From assembly GCA_013146195.2 (NCBI GenBank), contig CM028377.1, positions 6,362,239-6,426,238 on the forward strand: a stretch of DNA of 64,000 nt, given 5' to 3'. Of this stretch, positions 34,013 through 45,335 are shown piece after piece (the first letter of the stretch is position 1; every line of letters starts with the position of its first letter). The stretch comes from Codonopsis lanceolata. Its lineage: Eukaryota > Streptophyta > Magnoliopsida > Asterales > Campanulaceae. Under the pieces are notes generated by a model. That model saw only the letters and a program-made list of their open reading frames with translations. It was not told where the DNA came from and did no database searches. Both the position numbers and the translations under genes were made by a program.

Positions 34013-36546
34013 TGTGGCACCAGACCGGATTCAATGCGAAACCCCAAGTCAGACCGCCCAAATATAACAAGTAGGCATGCGCAAGTAGGAATATAAAATT
34101 TCACATGGTGCAACATCGCATACAATTAGCAACTCGGTTACACTTGGCCGGAAAATAACGGAAATTAAACAAGTCCTCGGAGACGTTACAACCGGAACCC
34201 AACAACTACTCCTATAATTTTAACACATGCATATAATAACCTCAACGGCCACGATATGCCGGAGACAACATCAACTATATTATAAAAGAGTAATAAGCGG
34301 AATAAGCTGTAGTGAACCAATAATATATAAACAAGCTCGACATGGAAGTCGGCATACAAAAGATTATAATTCTACATATTCAAGTTATACTACAACAAAA
34401 AAATCCCAAGACAAGTCTAAGTGACTTGCTTCCCATCGTCCTTGCCAAAATAAAAGTCTAACTACAAAAGTCCCAAAAGAGCAACCTTAAGCTCACAAGC
34501 AACCAAACGCGGGTACGACGAATCTAGCGAGAACCGTCTCCTTGGCTCGGATCTAAGGAAAACAAAACAAACAAATAGGGTAAGTCATAAAGACATAGTA
34601 AGTTACTAAAAATGCATGTTCATTTCATGGCATAACATTTATCACAATTACGGTACATGATCATCATATAGCACTTGACACATTATTCACGTGACTGCGG
34701 AAAATAAATCCTACGAGTAGGATATGGTATAGGCACGGCCGCTACGTTGCTCCTGCAATAAAGTTTGTTAACCCAATATCGTGACTACGATGCTCGTGAC
34801 TTCGCATCGATATACCGAACTCCGTCGGCTAATAGCAGCCTGTGATGCACGTATTGATACGGCAAAGGGGCTACTTCCCCACTGCCGCCTATAGTGGAGG
34901 TGTGTGTGAGGTCCCAGGTACAGCGATCCATAGCGAGCACGAATCTCTCAATTCATGAAGGCGATGCATCGTCCTACCTTGACATAAAAACCAAACCAAA
35001 TAGTGCCAGCTGGACTTAATGCAATGCACAAGTAGATATTTACTCGTCAAGACCAAATAAGGATCGAATTCGACAAGAGCGAACTCGACGACCAAGTAGG
35101 GTATTAATCTCTACCATAAATCATGTCAAGGCAATTAATTGCTCAAAACCAAATAATCACAATGGGTTCAATTGCACATAATTAAACACAACCTAGACTT
35201 GAGTAAACCCGACCAAACGGTGTCGACTCCGTTGAGTCTTTGCTACACATTACCAATTTTGGGCATTTGAAACTATGTGCTTCCCAAATTAACCTAGGTA
35301 CATTATTATATCTAACTAGGTTATGAGTGTACAAGAATACTACAATGTGATTCCCTTACAATAAAGAGTTCATTCACCAGCCATAATACAAAACAATTCA
35401 CCATTTCACCAAGTAAGCCACATATAGGGTACTTTCTCTTAACACCATCTCTAATTATCATGTAGGCATAACTTCTAACATGCTCATAACCCTAGTTACA
35501 TAAGATGAAGGATAATAACATGCTTCAATAGTCATAAAACCATCCTACACATGCTCCTAATAAGTTCATAAGTAGAAATCACAAGATGAAGGCATACAAA
35601 GCAAGTATGTGTACTCTTTGACCTCAAAAATCATAGGCTTTGTTTTCCTTAGGGTCAAAGAGAACTAAAACAAAGATGAAGAAGAGTAACTTACTTGTAT
35701 TCTACACCCAAGAAAGCAAATGAAAAGATTAACTGGTTGGAAATGCTCCTCTCAACAAGCTCTTCACTTCTATGGAGGTTGCTTGAGCAATGGAGGAAAG
35801 AATCATGGAAGAACAAGGAGAAAGCTTGAAGAAGACATGGGAAGACCTTGAGAGAGATAAATCCCGTTTTTGGAGAGTGAGGGAGAGAAATGAAGGTCAA
35901 ACATTCAGGTTGTGGTGTTTAGAGAGTTAGAAACTTAGTGGGACAAGTGTCAATGTGTTGTGGCTTCTAAAAATCTGATTTGTGGCTTGATTTAATTACT
36001 GAAGCACGCACTAATCCACTCTTAAAACAAGTTAATGATGTTAGGGGTTTAAGTGCAGAATTCGAGAAACAACAAAATAGAGCAGACCAGTCGGGGGACC
36101 TTACGGACGCAAGGTCCTTCCCACCTTGCGACCCGCAAGCTACTTGCCACAACAACCCACAACTTTCTGGAGACCTTGCGGAGGCAAGGCCATTCCACCT
36201 TGCGGCTGCAAGCCCGGCAGATCCAAAATGGCTCAAAATGCAACCTAAAAGACCCCCAAACACTTAGCCAAATCAATGGGGCTTCAAACCCCAACAAAAA
36301 TGAGTCTAAAACTCATCACAAACACCCTCAAACAACACCCGAACAATCCGAACGAAGGAGGGAAAGAAGGAGAACTAAACAAACGATTAAACCGACGATT
36401 CGACAAGCATATAAACACGATCCTAAGCATGTTAAGAGCATTCTGAATGACTTATAAATGATTCTAAAACATTTATAGACTAAGTAAACATGCTCACAAG
36501 TAATATGAATGCATGAATGCAAGCAATGAATGGCTAGGGTGCCACA
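34013..36546 (-). mobile_element. Tekay 5' LTR
   Basis: 2,534 bp with TG...CA ends, a copy of 22659-25306. It lacks two blocks of about 55-60 bp that the 3' LTR has, at about 35222 and about 36045. The remaining sequence differs by a few percent. Four palindrome sites lie at 36100-36113, 36125-36139, 36175-36188 and 36199-36212. Confidence 0.92.
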
Positions 36547-36551
36547 TCTAA

Positions 36552-37686
36552 CATGTTCCTAATCCTAAATAGACAATATGAAAGGGTATAACATTCTCTC
36601 ATAATCATAAAATCATCCTACACATGCTTCTAACAAATTCATATGTTCAAATCATAAGATGATGGCATATGAAGCAAATATGTGTACTCATTGACCTAAA
36701 AAATCATAGGCTTTGTTTTCTTTAGGGTCAATGAGGACTAAAACAAAGAAGAAGAAGAGTAACTTACTTGTATACTACACCCAAGAATCCAAATGAGAAA
36801 ACTATTCGGTTGAAAATGCTCTACACTTCAAGCTCTTCACTTCTATGGAGTTTATTTGGGCAATGGAGGAAGGAACCATGGAGGGCAAAGGGAGAAGCTT
36901 CAAGAACTCAAGAGAACTCCATGAGAGAGGCTAACCACGTTTTTGGAGAGGGCTTCATCAAATGAGGAGTCCCAAAGCTGAATTGTGGTGTTAGTGAAGT
37001 CAAATGGCTAGTGGGACAAATGTCAATGTGTTGCGGTCCTTTAAAAATCTGATTTGGGCTTGTTAATCCAACTAATGCCCTCACTAATACACACTTAAAA
37101 CAAGTTAATAATGTTAGGTTATAAGTAATGAGCGTTAGGGAGGTTTAGGTGGGGCTTAGGAAGGGTTTGGATGGGGTTTGAAGGCACAATTTCAAGATAC
37201 ATCAAAACAGGGGAAATCAGTATCGGGGGACCATGCGGTCGCATGGCCCCATAGCATGCGGTCGCATGCTACCTGCTCCTCCAACGTCTCATTTTCTGGT
37301 TACCTTGCGGAGGCAAGGTCATTCCCCTTGCGGACGCAAGCCCGGTGGATCCAAAATGACTCAAAATGCAACCTAAAAGACCCCCAAACACTTAGCCAAA
37401 TCAATGAGGCTTCAAACCTCAACAAAAATGAGTCTAAAACTCATCACAAACACCTTCAAGCAACACCAGAACAATCCGAACAAAGGAGGGAAAGAAGGAG
37501 AACTAAACGAGCGATTCAACCGACGATTCAACAAACATGCTAATAAGTTTCTAAGCATATTAAGAGCTTTATGAATGACTTATAAATGATTCTAAAACAT
37601 ATATAGATTAAGTAAACATGCTCATGTACATTAAGAATGCATGAAGGCAAGCACACAATGCTCATGCAAGAATCCGGGGTGTTACA
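36552..37686 (-). mobile_element. Outer Tekay-type LTR, right part
   Basis: Continues the LTR broken at 22658 and ends CCGGGGTGTTACA at 37686. It has no coding. Near its 5' (right) end it holds two pairs of palindromes: CATGCGGTCGCATG at 37232-37245 and 37255-37268, and CTTGCGGAGGCAAG / CTTGCGGACGCAAG at 37304-37317 and 37327-37340, each pair spaced 23 bp. Confidence 0.82.
37232..37340 (-). promoter_or_regulatory. Two pairs of GC-rich palindromes in the outer LTR U3
   Basis: Four 14-bp palindromic sites arranged as two pairs, both with exactly 23-bp spacing. The first pair is CATGCGGTCGCATG, the second CTTGCGGNNGCAAG. The block TTCTGGTTACCTTGCGG (37294-37310) matches the corresponding part of the Tekay and Athila LTRs apart from the two middle bases. 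Confidence 0.7.
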
Positions 37687-37998
37687 GATGACTATCAACT
37701 TTGGTTAACAAAGCTAACTTTGTTAACTTTTCGTTAAGCATTCGGGGTCATTTTGCAATTTATGCAAACTGAGGACTTAAGTGCTGAACTTGATTTGCTT
37801 GGAGGGGGAAAAGTGAAAAATTCCACTTTTCCCTTCATCACTTACAGGAGAAAAGAGCAGAGGGCAGTAGCCTTCATTTCCTTTCTTCCTCAGTTTCTTT
37901 CTTACATTGCCAACGAAGGAGGAGAATTTTTTCCACTTTTTTCATTTCTCCTCCTTTTCTCAATTTTCTTCCGCCAAATTCTTTGTTTTTCCGAATAG
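37687..37998 (+). other. Region upstream of the PMD gene
   Basis: Non-coding. It begins with GATG, the putative target duplication of the outer LTR, then has the imperfect inverted repeat TTTGGTTAACAAAG / CTTTGTTAAC (about 37702-37730) and T/C-rich leader-like sequence before the ATG at 37999. It may hold the promoter and 5' leader of the antisense PMD gene; no clear TATA box was found. Confidence 0.4.
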
Positions 37999-40824
37999 AT
38001 GGCTTCTTCTTCAAGATCTAGGAAAGGAAAACCACCAATGCACCCAGATTCGGGCGAAGAGAGGAAGGAACTTCCTCATTTGAACTGAAATCACATCAAA
38101 TACTTCTATTCAAAGGATGACTGGGGCAATCTGGCTCGGGATTGGCACACACACACGTGTCGAATCTTTCAAATCCCGATGTAAGTATATTTTTTTCACA
38201 ACCCATTTGGTTGATTTCTTCAGATCTGCTTAATTCCTGTATTGCTTTGGACTTTTGGAGTATACCTATGCTTCTTATGATGTTTATGCATGCAATTTAT
38301 TGGCTAAAATGATGCAATTTGGCAATTTATTAATAGCAAAAGTATGAATTTCATGCTATTTAATTTTGCGATGCATACTTGAATATTTGACACTATTTGA
38401 CTTTACAATGCATATTTTCATGCAACTGATATATTCCTACTAGGTGGTACAGGCTTAGGATACAAAATATTTTTATTGACACGTGCCTACACAACAGACT
38501 TTTTGGAGTCACAATACATTTTTTCTGAATACATTTTTAGACGCATTTTCGGATACATGCAACATGAATTATTATTATTTTTCTTAGGTACATGCGTGTG
38601 AAAAATGCAAATGGAAACATTTTAAATGCATGCCAAAATGCAAATATATGAATGGAAAACATACATCTTTTTTTTCCAGATACAATGATGATTTTTTTAC
38701 ATAGTAAAAAAGAATTTTACATATGCATGAAGAATGTAAATAGAAAATTTTAAATGCATGCCAGAATGCAAATGCAATAATGGAAAGCATACATTTCTTC
38801 TTTTTTTTCTCTTTTTTTTTTGCAGATATAATGATTTTTTTATGCAAGAATGTAAATGAATTTTTTTAAATGCATGCTAAAATGCAAATGCATGAATGGA
38901 AAGCAAACATCATTTTTTTTAGATATAACGATTGATTTTTTTTCTTTATGCAAGAACGCAAAATACATATTTTGTTTTTCTTTTAAAATTTGCCTAATTT
39001 ACTGACACATAAAAAGGGTTTATGAGAATCTTACCTTCTCTTCTTCTTCCCCCCCGCTTTTTTTTTTCAGGAGCGTACGACCTTGACCCGGGTTCTGGAT
39101 ATTTTTGATCTGATGCCCGAACCGGCCTGGGTGTTAGTGGAATCTTCATGCCTTGGAGTATATATGCAAGATTTTCGTCCCTTCCGCAGCTACCTAGCCA
39201 TTTTTCACATCTTGCGGGATTATTGGTGGGATACTACCCACACTTTTCACTTCAGCTGGGGAGAGGCTACCATGACCCCGTGTGATTTTGCTGCAATCAC
39301 GGGTATCTATACTAGCATTAGCCGGACTGTGGAGCCGGATTATACTCTCCATCATCAACATGACGTGGTGGAGGATATCCTGGGCTTCGTGCTCGAATAT
39401 AAATCCGCAGATGAGATCAAGATTGGCAGTGTCAAAAGATGGCTTTTGGCAAATGCTGGAACAGTTAATGTCGGGGACAACATCGTTGTAGCTCGCGTTG
39501 CCAGAGCATTTCTATTTTTTTTAGGGATGTCACTTTTTGCCAATTCATCCACCACTTTGAGAGTTTCCCTCTTGGGATGTCTTCGGGAATTGGACCGCGT
39601 GGTTGAGTATGACTGGGGCAGGCGAGCCTAGCTGAGCTTTATGCCTCTACGGACAGGGCGAGCCAAAATGATTCACCGACCATGAATGGCTTTGCTCCGA
39701 CTTGGGAGGTAAATTTCTTTACCTCTACTTTCGATTCTTTTCCTGTGAGCATTTTTTTAGCTGACTTTCTCTTTTTTTTATTTTTATTTTTCAGGTGTGG
39801 ACTTATTCTGTCTTTCATTTCACGCCGGGCTCATTGCGCAGTTGCGTTTACGGACCACCTTATTTGGCGGAATTCGTGAATGAAAACCGAAAGAAGAAGG
39901 ATCGGGATGGCCATTTTCTAGAGCGAATCAGGCTGCGGGACAGGATAGCTAGCTCGACCTCGGGCACAGTGCACTTAGTCCCTTGGCAGAATTTGGTAGT
40001 GCCATATGAGGTTGCCCTAACATTGAGCCGATGTGGGATACTCATTGTATCGATTATGAACTATTCATTGTACATGGGTGAGCGGGTTAATCGCCAACAT
40101 TTTCTGCTCCCGACATTTCCGGTGGCGCCTCCTGCACCTCCCCCTTAGGTGATCATTCCAGATCTTCTGCCGAATAGGTATCTTTACCTGTCAAAGTTTG
40201 TCATGCTGCCATATGATTACCCAGTCATACAATATGAGGAGTTTCTGAGGACAATGCTCCATCCTGCCCCTCCTGCCCTTGCGGTTGCCAGGCGTGCATC
40301 TGATGCATGTAATAAGCCAAGGTCTTCTTACTCAGCTCCTGAGATGCAGTCCGAGTTTTTTATGCCCGATGATGCTTTCTCTGCCTTCCGATATCGGTGG
40401 GACGGAAGACTTATAGAGGAAGTTTTACCCGATGCGGACATTCCTGAGGAGTACCATGTTCCCGAGCATGCTCGCACGGTATATCATCACTCATATTTTT
40501 TTCTCTTCTCTTCTTTTTTTAGACTGATGCATTCCTTTTGGTGTTTCAACACTCTCTTTTTTTTAGGCCAAGGTGTCAATATACAAGAGGTTGCTACGAG
40601 GTTTCGTTAGCATCAACAAACTTTACCAGCGGCTTATGGATGATTTTACTTGCCGGGGAAATGATGCTATACGGCAGACCAGACGCCGTGATGATGATGA
40701 AGATGAAGCTGGTGGATCGATTCGCGCTCGGGTTAGAGGTCGAGGACACATGATTGGTGGTGGAATGGGCCCTCGAGTCATGGGAGGTGGTTTTGACAGA
40801 GGCATAGCTTCTTGCGATTATTAG
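37999..40824 (+). pseudogene. Plant mobile domain (PMD, MAIN-like) gene with introns, decayed
   Basis: Four exons fit: 37999-38180, 39071-39708, 39795-40478 and 40567-40824, with GT/AG borders and pyrimidine-rich acceptors. Exon 2 carries the PMD signature (FRSYLAIFHILRDYWWDTTH, FSWGEATMTPCDFAAITG, VGDNIVVARVARAFLFFLGM, LRELDRVVEYDWG). Exon 3 continues with LAEFVNENRKKKDRDG. The last exon is basic and Arg/Gly-rich. It is broken by an in-frame TGA in exon 1 (38086-38088), a phase mismatch at the first junction, a frameshift near 39621 and a TAG at 40146-40148. It lies antisense to the surrounding Tat-type retroelement, a position where such elements often carry extra antisense genes. Alternatively it is a separately captured host gene. 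Confidence 0.75.
38590..38960. repeat. Three tandem repeats of about 120 bp in PMD intron 1
   Basis: TTTTAAATGCATGC followed by (A/C)AAATGCAAAT and GAATGGAAA recurs near 38620, 38748 and 38864, each time followed by a T-rich run and AGATA(C/T)AA. It is AT-rich and non-coding. Confidence 0.65.
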
Positions 40825-41502
40825 CTCTTCTACCTGTACATATTAGTTTTTCTCTTTTTTTTTCCTGTACCAGACTCTGTACATATTTATAAATGCAATT
40901 CAATATTATTCTTATGATGTAATAATTAAATGCAAAGACTCAAAATCACATGCATAAAAGAAAACTAAACCATTATCTAAGGGTAATGGCACACTGGAAT
41001 ATTTGACCGAAGATATAGGGAGGTACCCATCCAGATTTAAAACGGGCTTTTTTGGTGGTTTGCGGGGAGGAAGAGGCAGCCGCCTCCTTCTGTACATGGC
41101 CATATAATTTCTTACAAGGCTATCTTTCATAGCCTCCTTATTTTTCTTCGTGATCATACAAGGGTTACATTCGACGGTCGGGGAAGAAAACCGGGATACC
41201 AGGCTGTTTTTGGGAAGCAGGAATAATAAAGCTGGCGCCACCCATATATGAAGTGGGCACCGAGCTTGGTTTGGGCATGGGTGGTGCCCAGTTCCTTTCA
41301 TGTACAGCCTGCTTCAGCCAATGTTTGCGCACAGTGCGAAGAATTCGTCGGTTTATTTGAATTTGCGTATAAAACGGAGGCCGGGGTAGCATAATTTTTC
41401 ACATCAACTGCCTGCTTCTTTCGCATCAACTTTCTTTTGAGCTTCTTATTTTGCCCAGTTAGCCTTTCTCTTATCAGATAAACTTTCTATTTTTCTCCAA
41501 AA
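40825..41502 (-). other. Spacer between the two antisense genes, with an unrecognised minus-strand frame
   Basis: Two overlapping minus-strand frames (40912-41301 and 41165-41392) could form one reading interrupted by a frameshift. They show HWLKQAVHERNWAPPMPKP, then KEAMKDSLVRNYMAMYRRRR and LPPRKPPKKPVLNLDGYLP. The composition looks protein-like, but no family is recognised. In orientation it matches the retroelement pol gene. It may equally be chance. Confidence 0.25.
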
Positions 41503-43222
41503 ATGGCTGCGCCAGCTCATACTGCATTGGAGATAGAAATCTACGAAAATGCCCTGGATTTCTAGATCCTTTCCCTGCGGTTGAATGAACGCAACTGGTT
41601 TGAGCACATTTATGGATATAGGTGTCTGCTGTCCTGGAGAAACATTTATATAAATTGGGATATGTTGAGAGGAGCTTCCAGGTTCTGGTCACCTCAAGAC
41701 CACCTTTTCAATTTTGGCATGAACGAGATGTGCCCCCACCTTTAAAGAGTTTTGTGCAATGCTGGGGATGGCACCTTATGGTCTTATTGCCGTGTCTTCT
41801 CATCGGAAGCGTCCATACATGGCAATTAGGGAGCTTTTTGGCACCACTCACATCGCTACTACAAGCTTCTATAATGGAGTAAATTTTAATTTGACCGTCC
41901 TTCCTGGGGCCTTTACAGAGTTCAGGGAGGATGACCATGATTAATTGAGGCGCCGGTTATCAGCCCTTTTTCTTTGTCTGGTAGGGAGATACCTGCTGGT
42001 GGGCCAACCCGGATATATCGATGTGGGGGTCGTAGACCTAACCTTGCAGGCTCGGGATCGCCGGGTGAACATTATCCCGGTGATCTTGGCAGAGACTTTG
42101 GCAGGCTTGGATGCCTTTGCGGCTGGCGATGAGCTATTCCCTTCTGGCAGCCCTATTCTGATTCACATGTGGCTGGAAGAGCATTTCCTCTGGGTGATGG
42201 GCCCAGTGCCACCGGGAGCAAGGTATGATCCAAGGGTCTATGGTTCTCGCGGCAACTATCCTCAGACCAATTTTTCGGAATCTGACTGGGCTGAGAGCTT
42301 CTTGTGCAGAGGCTCCATGGATATAAAATGGGTTATTAGCCATTGGCAGATCCGACGCTTTATCCTGTATTCCGCGGGATATAACCAGGTTGTTTTGCTG
42401 GGTCTTGAGCGCACCTATTTTTATAGGGCGGATAGGATCTTGCGCCAATTTGGCAGGGAGCAGCTCATCCCTGACTTGAGCCGTCCTGTGTCTTTGGAGC
42501 TGGATAATAGCAGGGATCTGGGCACCATCATCCAGGAGATGTGGCAGCAGGACTTTTATAGGCTGCAGGTGGCCTATCTCTATTCCGATTACATGCTCCT
42601 TTCCCATGAGTACCTGTCATGGTACATGGTGGCTGCTGAAGCGTCTTCCCGCATAATCAGGCGTGGACTGAGGCAACTGTTGGGCCGTCACATATCTAGC
42701 GGCATAGATGCTCGCCTAATGGAGATAGGCGAGGACATAGAGAGTTCGGGGCTAGTTATTCCCCAAGCCCTACAGGAAGATTTTAGACGGGTGCACGGTC
42801 TTGGTGCCCGGACGGCTCCTGGTCCAAATACTGCAGGTCCTAGCAACCTACCCCCTCGACTGAGCAATGTAAGCAGACATCATAATCCCTGGGAACCAGA
42901 GGAGGTTATCCCTCCCCCCCAGACTAAATGGGGCACTGCCCTTAGCAATGAAGGCAACGCGCCCCCTCGACTGAGCAATGTGAGCAGGCAGCATAATCCT
43001 TGGGAACCAAAGGAGGTTATCCCTCCCCCTCAGACTGGATGGAGTACTGCCCTTAGGAATGATGGGGCTGGTCTGAGTGATACAGCTGCTCAGGAAAATG
43101 GGGATGCTGATGATGAGGAAGAGGACACTTCCGAGGGCTCTCATGCAGGTGAGACTAGAGCTTCATCTGCGCCTCACAGAAGGAGTATATGGGCCTGGCT
43201 GGGCGGACGCCGCAGGCACTGA
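41503..43222 (+). pseudogene. DUF7745-like retroelement-associated gene, decayed
   Basis: Starts MAAPAHTALEIEIYENALDF at 41503. It passes W..HIYGYRCLLSWRNIYINW, FWSPQDHLFNFGMNEMCP and EFCAMLGMAPYG into a long open part (41945-43222) with WLEEHFLWVMGPVPPGARYD, WVISHWQIRRFILYS and LVIPQALQEDFRRVHG. It ends in a hydrophilic tail with two 37-residue repeats and an acidic cluster. This arrangement resembles DUF7745 proteins, found in large numbers in plant gypsy-rich genomes; the assignment is tentative. Defects are a TAG at 41563-41565, a frameshift in a run of five C at 41734-41738 and a TAA at 41942-41944. It lies antisense to the Tat pol gene. Confidence 0.6.
42851..43072 (+). repeat. Two in-frame 111-bp (37-aa) tandem repeats
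   Basis: Units 42851-42961 and 42962-43072 both encode PPRLSNVSR.HNPWEP.EVI followed by PPPQT.W.TAL.N. They differ at scattered bases without indels, so the frame is kept. Confidence 0.9.
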
Positions 43223-43698
43223 TGGACCACTTCGGGGCTTGAGCTGCAAACAAAGGATAGTTGGGGGAACAAGGGGGGGTAGAAGCAGTAAAATAATAGA
43301 TATGTACAGGCAAATAATGCATAACCTAAATATCTCAAATGGTTATTCCTAAGTTGCACCTTAGGACCTGTAATATTATATTTTAGTTTTTTTTAATGCG
43401 AGCCTTTGTCGTGGTTTTTATCTTTCTTTTGTCAATATAGCCCATGTATGCTGAAGACTAGAGGTCAGATGCTGAGGATTAAATAGTGCATTCCCTCCCC
43501 TTTCTCCTGATTTTGTTTTAAATATTTTTTTATTTGCTCTAACTTTTGCCTAGGTCGCCCTTTTGGCTTTTCAACCTAGCGAGACCTTATTTCTCCATTT
43601 TGTTGTTTTTTTTATATGCTCTAATTTTTGCCTAGGCCGCCCTTTCGGGTTTTCAGCCTAGCGAGCTGGAGAAGGAAGCACCTGCCAGATAGATAGGC
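43223..43698. other. Spacer between the antisense gene and pol, with an 80-bp direct repeat
   Basis: Non-coding. Copies at about 43535-43590 and 43615-43670 share GCTCTAA(C/T)TTTTGCCTAGG, CGCCCTTT and TTTTCA(A/G)CCTAGCGAG. The second copy runs up to the pol stop codon. Confidence 0.5.
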
Positions 43699-45110
43699 TC
43701 AAGCATAATACCTTTTGAGATTGTCGAGATTGAAGGGCTGAACAAGATCTTCTCCTTCTTGGTTCGTGAGGAGTACGACACCTCCTGATCGGATTTTTTT
43801 GACAACATACGATCCCATCCAAGGAGATTTCCATTTTCCCCTTGTATCAATATAACTAGGGGTTTTTCTCAAAGTACGAGATCCCCGACTTGGATGTCGC
43901 GGCCTTTGACTTTTTTTTTGAAGGCTTGGGCTATCCGCCTTTGATATCCTCGGTTATGCTCTAGGGCCAGCAAGCGCCACTCGTCGATTAGGGCTAATTC
44001 TTCATATTGCCCTTTGACCCAGTCAATTTTTGATATACCAGATTCCATAATTACTCTTAATGACGGAATTTCTATTTCTATTGGTAGTACTACCTCCATG
44101 CCATAGGCCAGAGAGCAGGGGGTAGCTCCAGTGGGTGTACGGACTGAAGTGTGATAGCCCCATAGGGCTAGAGGCAATTTTTCTGGCCAGTCTTTTTTCC
44201 TGTGTCAGCCATTTTTCTGATAATGTTTTCCAGCGTTTTGTTGGCTGCTTTAACCACACCATTGGCTTGTGGCCGATAGGGGAAAGATTTATTCCTTTGA
44301 ATTTTGAATTCGTCGAGCATACGATTCACGTCCCCTTCAAAATGTGTGTCGTTGTCGGAGATTATCTCGAAAGGCACTTAGTAGCGATATATGATATTGG
44401 TCCTGATAAATTCGGACACCTTTCGAGCATTCAGGATTTTGTAGGAAGAGACTTCCACCCACTTTGTGAAGTAGTCGATAGCTACTAGAATGTATTCATG
44501 GTCATTAGATCCTTTTGGGTGAATTTGGCCTATGACGTCGATTCACCAAGTTGAGAAGGGCCAGGGGGTTGTGGAGTTATATAAGATGCATGTGCGGGGG
44601 CACGTGTTGCAAATTTGCGAAGCGCTAGCACTTGTCACAATGACGCACCCACCGAATACAATCGGTTTCAAGCGTACTCCAATAGTACCCCTGTCGGATA
44701 ACTTTTTTGGATAACATGTGACCATTCATGTGGGGACCGTAGGTACCACCATGAAGCTGGTCCATGATTTGCTTAGCCTTTACTTGGTCGACGCATAATA
44801 GATTAAGGCCCTGATAATGCCTTTTGTATAGGCTGCCACCGCTAAACACAAATTGTGATGCCCATCTTCGCAGGGAGACTTTTCCTCTTTTGTCTAAGCC
44901 GGGAGGATAGATCCCTTTCTGAAGCACATTTATTATGTCTAAATACCAGGGCTCATGATCTGCTTCAGGGGTTGCATTGATTTTGAAACAGTATGCCGGG
45001 GTGATCCTTTTGCCGACTATAAATGTCTGGACATTAGTTTCTGCGGGAATTTGGACCAGTGATGCTAGAGTGGCTAGGGCATCGGTAAATTGATTTCTAT
45101 CTCGCGGCAA
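43699..45110 (-). pseudogene. Tat/Ogre-type integrase
   Basis: Right to left: zinc-binding region with LYKRHYQGLNLLCVD, LHGGTYGPHMNGHMLSKKV, RQGYYWSTLETDC and HCDKC (44625-45110); core with ISDNDTHFEG and YRPQANGVVKAANKTLENI (44168-44377); C-terminal part with ALWGYHTSVRTPTGATPCS, LAYGMEVVLPIEIEIPSLRV and VKGRDIQVGDLVL (43869-44177). The reading then shifts frame to a stop at 43699-43701. Where the family usually has Glu, the core has Val-Lys-Ala after NGVV, so a catalytic acidic residue may be lost. Frame breaks near 44160, 44500 and 43860 make it inactive. Confidence 0.85.
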
Positions 45111-45335
45111 GTAATGGAACGAGATAGAATTAAATTTAGTGGCATGTGCAGTTAATTTGGCATGATAGAGCTGCAGCCAGGGATCTTGGGTTTTCCACTT
45201 CCCTTCGACTTGATTTATGATCAGAGCGGAGTCTCCATAGACTTCTAAGTCTTTGGCTCCCTTTTGGAGAGCTTCTTCTAGGCCAGCAATACATGCTTCG
45301 TATTCAGTTGTATTGTTCGAGCACTCGAACTCGTA
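45075..45335 (-). pseudogene. Archaeal-type RNase H domain of the Tat element
   Basis: The minus strand reads NNTTEYEACIAGLEEALQKG, KDLEVYGDSALIINQVEGKW and SFHYLPRDRNQFTDALATLA. These are the blocks of the additional RNase H typical of the Tat lineage, with the acidic residues E, D and D in place. A stop near 45336 separates it from the upstream part. Confidence 0.8.

Larger units (their letters stand above)
22659..36546 (-). mobile_element. Ty3/gypsy chromovirus (Tekay/Del clade), full length but interrupted
   Basis: Order on the minus strand: 5' LTR (34013-36546), tRNA-Met type primer-binding site, gag, protease, RT, RNase H, integrase with chromodomain, polypurine tract, 3' LTR (22659-25306). 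The 5-bp target duplication TCTAA (22654-22658 and 36547-36551) confirms the limits. The RT is split by a solo LTR (27929-31912). All genes have stops or frameshifts. The C-terminal chromodomain and gene order place it in the Tekay (Del) clade. It is inserted in a related LTR in the same orientation. Confidence 0.92.

Noticed and set aside
37999..43222. PMD and DUF7745-like genes as functional host genes
   Set aside because: Each carries stops and frameshifts, and they are enclosed by retroelement sequence; some lesions may be sequencing errors, so this is not absolute.
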